This document shows, in pieces, positions 59,611 to 64,000 of a stretch of DNA of 64,000 bases (positions are counted from its first letter, which is position 1; each line of letters starts with the position of its first letter). This DNA comes from Arion vulgaris (Eukaryota > Mollusca > Gastropoda > Stylommatophora > Arionidae), in assembly GCA_020796225.1 (NCBI GenBank), contig CM036755.1, positions 12,164,994 to 12,228,993 on the forward strand. The letters run 5' to 3'. The translations under genes and the position numbers were made by a program. A model generated the notes under the pieces. The model made no database searches, was not told where the DNA came from, and saw only the letters and a list, made by a program, of their open reading frames with translations.

Positions 59611-60570
59611 TTACCGGTTGTCACAATGTGTTCTCTCTCTTTCTCGCGATCCCGGCCTAGACTGATGAACCAACTTTTTCATGAATTTTACCTTGTTTTT
59701 AAGGGACTCCGTTCCTCCGTACAGCTTCACGCGAAGCTCTGTGTTTTGAGGCCAGGTTTCTTTTCGTATGCCTGCTATCAGTTGACAATCTTGCAGAACG
59801 TGTTCTGCCGTCCTGTCCGCCTTTTTGCAGGCGCAAAGGCTAGTTGTGCCAATTATAAATTTGTGAAACATGTCTGCGCGGAGTTTGTTGTGGCTGGTAC
59901 GGAGGCGAAGTATGGCAACTTGTTCACTACGAGAGAGACCATAGTATCCATCGCTGTTGTTGTGGTGAGGATGATCTTTTATCCATTTGTCTCTATAGTG
60001 CCAGCCGATTGTTGTTCTGGCTTTCTCATAACTGACCTCGAGATCAGTTTGAGGTAGTTGCCCGCCTTCTTTAGCTAATTTGTCGGCATCTTCATTTCCG
60101 TTTATATTGCAGTGGCATGGTATCCACTGAATGACGGTGCGTTTGAAAAAGTGCGTTAGTTCATCGAGGGTCGCTTTGAGCTCATTCAGCTCTATTTTGC
60201 CTACGCCTTTGAGTGCCGTTATGACCGATAGAGCATCAGTGAATATCACGACTGTGTTGCGAGAGGTGTCTCTGTTCTTTAGGATCATTTCAGCCGCTGT
60301 TCTTATGTCCTCTGCCTCTGCCCTGTAGTTATTTGAGTATTTGCCTTTGGTAATCGTCTTTGTGACCGTCACTTTCTTTGAGAGCTTAAGCACTATTCCT
60401 CCTCCGTCGTCGCTGATTGCGTTCCCAGCCGATCCGTCAGTGTAGACGTGTAACCACTTATTTTCAGGGTACTCTGTCTCTAAGTATTTTTCTGTGGCCG
60501 CTCTTATTTCGAAGATTTTTTGCTGGTCTTTTTTTAGTATGCCTGGGATTGATTCCCCTAGTTCCGGCAT
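59611..60570 (-). CDS. LINE RNase H domain with C-terminal zinc knuckle
   Basis: Intact open frame of 319 codons. RNase H I fold: TDGSA (Asp 45), NNYRAEAEDI (Glu 85), FTDALSVI (Asp 112), WIPCHCNINGNEDADKLAKE (His 153, Asp 163): all catalytic residues are kept. Then RLRTSHNKLRADMFHKFIIG, CACKKADRTAEHVLQDC and TELRVKLYGGTESLKNKV, the tail typical of RNase H LINEs. In the living element it would remove the RNA template strand after target-primed reverse transcription. Here the upstream RT is broken, so the frame is a recent relic and not a cellular RNase H. The first Met is not the real start; the frame would continue from the RT. Confidence 0.85.
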   Translation of the reverse strand: MPELGESIPGILKKDQQKIFEIRAATEKYLETEYPENKWLHVYTDGSAGNAISDDGGGIVLKLSKKVTVTKTITKGKYSNNYRAEAEDIRTAAEMILKNRDTSRNTVVIFTDALSVITALKGVGKIELNELKATLDELTHFFKRTVIQWIPCHCNINGNEDADKLAKEGGQLPQTDLEVSYEKARTTIGWHYRDKWIKDHPHHNNSDGYYGLSRSEQVAILRLRTSHNKLRADMFHKFIIGTTSLCACKKADRTAEHVLQDCQLIAGIRKETWPQNTELRVKLYGGTESLKNKVKFMKKLVHQSRPGSRERERTHCDNR

Positions 60571-60629
60571 TTCGGTTTTCCACGGCGGGCACTTATCGGT
60601 TGCCGGGATTGATTTGGCTTTGCAGTTTG

Positions 60630-60890
60630 TTAGGACCGGATGGTCTCGATCAGTGCTTTCGCGTTTTTTGCGAAGCTGGTCCTCTGTATTCTGCCCCTTC
60701 CGAATTCGTTCAATTTTTCATGTATAGGGTGGGAATCGAGCCGTTTAAGTTTTTCCGCCAACACCAAGACTTTTCTGTCCCTTCGGTCTGCCATTGGTTG
60801 GATGCCTGTGATTGTTTCTATCGCCTTGATAGGCGTGGATTTCATGGCTCCTGTGATAATGAGCATTGCACGTTTCTGATTATTGCTCAC
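60630..60890 (-). pseudogene. LINE RT-RNase H linker
   Basis: Open stretch NNQKRAMLIITGAMKSTPIK, ETITGIQPMADRRDRKVLVL and HPIHEKLNEFGRGRIQRTSF, the connecting region between RT and RNase H in this LINE group. A frameshift separates it from the RNase H frame. Confidence 0.82.
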
Positions 60891-61284
60891 TTTGGCGAAT
60901 TGCTTGTTGGATGCACTGCTTCACGCTGCAATGCGGTACTCTAGGACCGGTCGCACTCTTCCAGAGTAGAGTGTTTTGAGAACTCTGGTGTTTGCTCCCA
61001 CGTTGAGCCTGCGAGTTTGCGCATCATCGTAAGCCTGTGTCTTGCTTTTGCCGTAGCATTTTCGATTTGGGGACATCAAGTCAGTTTTCGGTCGAGTGTG
61101 ACTCCAAGGTACGTTTGGGGTCTTGCTTTCTGGAAGATCTTGCCCATTGACTTTAAGCTTAATTTTGTGATTCTGGTTGTTCTGGGAGAACACAGTGTAG
61201 GTTGTTTTTGAAGGATTTATATTCGTATTCCTCTTTTTTGACCACACTTCCAGGTTATTTAGGGTTTCTTGCAGTCGATTTGAC

Positions 61285-61645
61285 AATGAAATGAGAACGT
61301 GTTGAACAACAAATAAGATTGGACATATGTATTCCAATGAAATGAGAGCGTGTTGAACAACACATAAGTTGTAACATATGTATTCCAATGAAATGAGAGC
61401 ATGTTGAACAACACATAAGTTGTAACATATGTATTCCAATGAAATGAGAGCGTGTTGAACAACACATAAGTTGTAACATATGTATTCCAATGAAATGAGA
61501 GCGTGTTGAACAACACATAAGTTGTAACATATGTATTCCAATGAAATGAGAGCATGTTGAACAACACATAAGTTGTAACATATGTATTCCAATGAAATGA
61601 GAGCGTGTTGAACAACACATAAGATGGGAGATACGTATTCCAAAA
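61285..61645. repeat. 51-bp minisatellite, 7 copies
   Basis: Same unit as 59,255-59,412 with gttgtaacatatgtattcca. Starts exactly where the LINE ends on its 5' side. Confidence 0.93.
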
Positions 61646-61870
61646 CATACACATTTTCTAAGCGAAGCATTATTCATCATCATCAAGTGCCGTGCCGGCT
61701 GAAGTAGACGATCATGGATCTCCACAAATCTCTGTCGTTGGTGCTTGCTATCATCTCAGATGTTGACACTCTACTGTGCCATGAAGTCAGGCTATCTACA
61801 ATTTTCTCTCTGTGTCTTCCTCTGTCTCGTCTACCCTCGATTTTACCGGTTGTCAAAATGTGTTCTAAAC
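61646..61870 (-). mobile_element. LINE 3' end duplicate
   Basis: Near-identical to 59,413-59,640: cattattcatcatcatcaag, 'gccgtgccggctgaagtaga', 'gtctaccctcgattttaccg'. It is the 3' UTR of the same LINE without the coding part. Confidence 0.8.
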
Positions 61871-61974
61871 CTCCTCCTAATCACATGCACGAAAATCATT
61901 ATTACCTAGTTACAACTTTCCGGACACAAATAACGAAACAAAATGTTCATATTTTGAAACTTTGAAAGCTTAAT

Positions 61975-62428
61975 ACATCGTTTCCCAGAGTGGACGGTAC
62001 CGCCTCCCAGTAGGCGCTCTAGGCGGCGATAGTGGGTTCAGAAGTATTTGGGGGGTGTTCAGGCGATTAGGGGTCGATGACTACTTAAAGAAGAAAATAA
62101 TAGTAAATATTTTAAAATAAATTGTTTTTGTCATTTTGTGATTTAAAATCAAAATAATCATTTGAAATGTGAATTCTTCGTCTCATGCCCGTCTAACACG
62201 ATCCATTTTTGTCATCAATTTTCTATTTCATGAATATAATCATTTGAAAAATGAGCATGTATTACAGAAATATATATCAATTTTATTTGTGAAAGTGAAA
62301 CTGGAGCATGTATATATATATATATATATTAGGGGGGGTTGGCATCCTGTTATAATGTGGAAGGGCGTTACAAAGTTTATGTTGTGCAAAGTAGGCAGTG
62401 GGCTGAAAAAGTTTGGGAATCTATTGTT
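61975..62428. mobile_element. hAT-type non-autonomous element
   Basis: Left end catcgtttcccagagtggac, right end (reverse complement) caatagattcccaaactttt, an imperfect terminal inverted repeat of hAT type. About 455 bp, non-coding, with a (ta)n tract at 62,312-62,330. The left part matches 19,765-19,880. A clear 8-bp target-site duplication is not visible. Confidence 0.55.
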
Positions 62429-62520
62429 TAATCCACAGGTTCCCAACCTATTTTGAATGAGCTCCCCCCTGTTCAGTAAATAATTCGCTAGCGCTCCCCC
62501 CTTGGGTAAACTATATTGTT
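62429..62520. mobile_element. Second hAT-type end
   Basis: cacaggttcccaacctattt followed by 'gagctcccccctgttcag' resembles another hAT terminus immediately next to the first element. Confidence 0.4.
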
Positions 62521-62589
62521 ATAAGAGGAAAAACAAGTACATATTTTTCAGTTATTTTATTAGAAAATAACACCAATATTATTGTATTG

Positions 62590-62790
62590 CTCACAGTTGA
62601 GACACAGTTGAGACACAGTTGAGACACAGTTGAGACACAGTTGAGACACAGTTGAGACACAGTTGAGACACAGTTGTGTCATCATTGACAATATTATTGT
62701 ATTGCTCACAGTTGAGACACAGTTGTGTCATCATTGACAATATTATTGTATTGCTCACAGTTGAGACACAGTTGTGTCATCATTGACACA
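62590..62790. repeat. 14-bp repeat nested in a 62-bp-like repeat
   Basis: agttgagacacagttgagac run of seven 14-bp units, then two more copies of a longer unit with 'caatattattgtattgctca' and 'gttgtgtcatcattgaca'. Confidence 0.9.
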
Positions 62791-62799
62791 ATTTATGTT

Positions 62800-63180
62800 A
62801 TAATGTATTAATTAGAGATGAGATTGATGTGATGAAACTAATTTTTCCAAATTTGGTGACATTTTTGTCATCAATAATTTTAAATCGCCGCACCCTTCTA
62901 TTGATAATCTGTTTCGTTTCTTTGTAAATAGTCTGGTAACCATGATAAATCATCTTTCAGCTAAATATTGTGATGGGAATACAATAAACAACTTCTTACT
63001 GCAGCCCATTTGGGTTGATATAATATTGAAATTTAACTTTGTAGACACAATTTTTGATATCCATTATTCAATTTTCCATTTCATTTCTTCATTTTTTGAC
63101 AATTCTATCAACTCTTCCTCCAGAAATAATTCTGTTATTTGTACATTTTCTTTTTCTTCTTCCTCTGCCTGCTCACTAGA
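62800..63180. other. AT-rich DNA, nothing recognised
   Basis: No coding or repeat family seen. Confidence 0.5.
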
Positions 63181-64000
63181 CTGGGATTTCGGATTCTCTA
63201 ATAAAAGCATCTATCAGCCACGCCATACAGTTTTCTTGGATGCTGGTGTAAGTGGGCCACTGCTTTCTTCTCAGGGCTGCATACTGGGGGAAGTTCTGTA
63301 GGACGTGCTCTGTCGTCATATTCGTCAAACCACAGGAGCATAGGTCGTTTGTGCCTATCCTGAATCTAGTTATGTTCTCATTCTGTTGTGACCCGTTCGG
63401 AGGCGAAATATGAAAATATAGTCTTTTCTGCGCAGTTCGTAATATCGATCATGCTTGTTGTGTTTTGTGTGTTATTTTTTCCACTCTGTCTTGTAGTGCA
63501 CTCTTGCGATGGTTTTTGCTTCTTCCTAGCTGACAAGGTTTTCATTTTGAGGCATCCCTGCTCCATCTTTAGCCAGTCTGTCAGCGTCTTCATTCCCATT
63601 GAGCTTGCAGTGTTAGGATATCCCCTGGATTACTACACTCTCGGATTCATGGGTCAACTTGACTACGGTTGACCTAAGATCACTTAGTTATGTGTTCCTT
63701 TCAGATTTCACTGCTGAGATAGCAGACCAAAAGCATAACTTTTCCATGTATCTGATTCATATGTTGTAGTGCCATTTTTGCAACTGCATTGAGGACATCC
63801 AGCTCTGGGAGCCTGTATGACCAGGGAGGAGAGGTACTGGCTGGTTTTATTTATATGTCTTGGTTGAGGCAGTGTCAATATTGGGTCTACGTCTACGTGG
63901 GCAAGCCCTTGTGGAGTTTGTCATGAAGTTACTTCTTTTCAATCTGCCCCTACCGTAGCTGTTTATTTGGGGTGCATTGGATGGTTCATCAGTCTCTTGC
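63180..64000 (-). pseudogene. RNase H LINE remnant, runs off the window
   Basis: Minus strand: LNGNEDADRLAKDGA (end of RNase H, about 63,555-63,600), then frames broken, FRIGTNDLCSCGLTNMTTEH VLQ (zinc-knuckle tail, about 63,270-63,380) and QWPTYTSIQENC. The segment 63,600-64,000 should hold the rest of the RNase H domain but no clear catalytic motif is left. Confidence 0.7.

Larger units (their letters stand above)
59440..61285 (-). mobile_element. LINE with RNase H, 5'-truncated
   Basis: Minus strand from 61,285: LQETLNNLEVWSKKRNTNIN PSKTTYTVF and VNGQDLPESKTP (end of RT palm), VLKTLYSGRVRPVLEY, NNQKRAMLIITGAMKSTPIK, RRDRKVLVLAEKLKRL, then a complete RNase H and zinc-knuckle tail (59,611-60,570), ending in a (gat)n tail at about 59,443-59,452. 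The presence of RNase H after RT places it with I- or jockey-related LINEs. Confidence 0.88.
55541..64000. repeat. Segmental-duplication unit C (start only) and flank
   Basis: From 55,541 the unit-start sequence appears a third time and can be followed through the 59-bp array, two copies of the 31-bp array and the LINE tail to about 58,440. After that the sequence no longer matches A or B. No gene exon is seen in this part; if C has a gene copy its exon 1 would lie further downstream, past several private insertions. Confidence 0.8.

Noticed and set aside
59611..60570. Cellular ribonuclease H1 gene
   Set aside because: It is preceded by RT remnants in order, followed by a LINE-type zinc-knuckle tail and a (gat)n end.

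Overview
The window is animal nuclear DNA: spliced exons with GT-AG introns, no operons, AT-rich, and packed with non-LTR retrotransposons, tRNA-derived SINEs, Helitrons, a Penelope-like element and more than twenty minisatellite arrays. The repeat mix and the one cellular gene family seen (a small Shisa/CYYR1-like single-pass membrane adaptor) suggest a lophotrochozoan, perhaps a mollusc. That assignment is inference.

Layout. The window is built from a head-to-tail segmental duplication. Unit A covers about 1-26,520, unit B about 26,520-55,540, and unit C starts at about 55,540 and is recognisable to about 58,440. Units A and B each carry one copy of the gene in the same order: TATA promoter, signal-peptide exon, Cys/Tyr-rich exon, transmembrane exon, Pro/Tyr-rich cytoplasmic-tail exon. 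Copy B (37,369-55,218) reads cleanly through four exons with matching intron phases and gives a 189-residue type I membrane protein with six ectodomain cysteines and a PPxY motif. Copy A (11,291-25,644) keeps promoter and exon 1 but has lost splice acceptors and gained frameshifts, so it looks like a pseudogene (or a badly assembled copy). The part of unit C in the window has no gene exon.

Insertions that differ between the units can be read against an empty paralogous site: a Helitron (38,036-41,962), a LINE with a 13-bp target-site duplication (35,201-37,011), a 1.64-kb retroposon (42,384-44,021) and a SINE (26,919-27,172) are in B only; a Penelope-like element (about 4.2-6.06 kb), a SINE (about 6,756-6,945) and a 540-bp retroposed sequence (25,801-26,340) are in A only. 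The 3' flank (58.4-64 kb) is a LINE graveyard with RNase H-bearing elements and hAT-type remnants.

Most unusual signal. In copy B the splice sites lie inside minisatellites. Exon 2 is preceded by five 87-bp repeats, each with a good 3' splice site, and followed by fourteen 33-bp repeats, each starting with GTGAGTAA. Exon 3 is preceded by 53-bp repeats whose acceptor AG has become AA in all but the last. The decoy sites at exon 2, if used, put a stop codon in frame. Intron 3 holds 43 perfect TGACTCA (AP-1) sites at 15-bp spacing, and the copy-B promoter has a TGACGTCA (CRE) that copy A lacks. Whether these arrays regulate the gene is untested.
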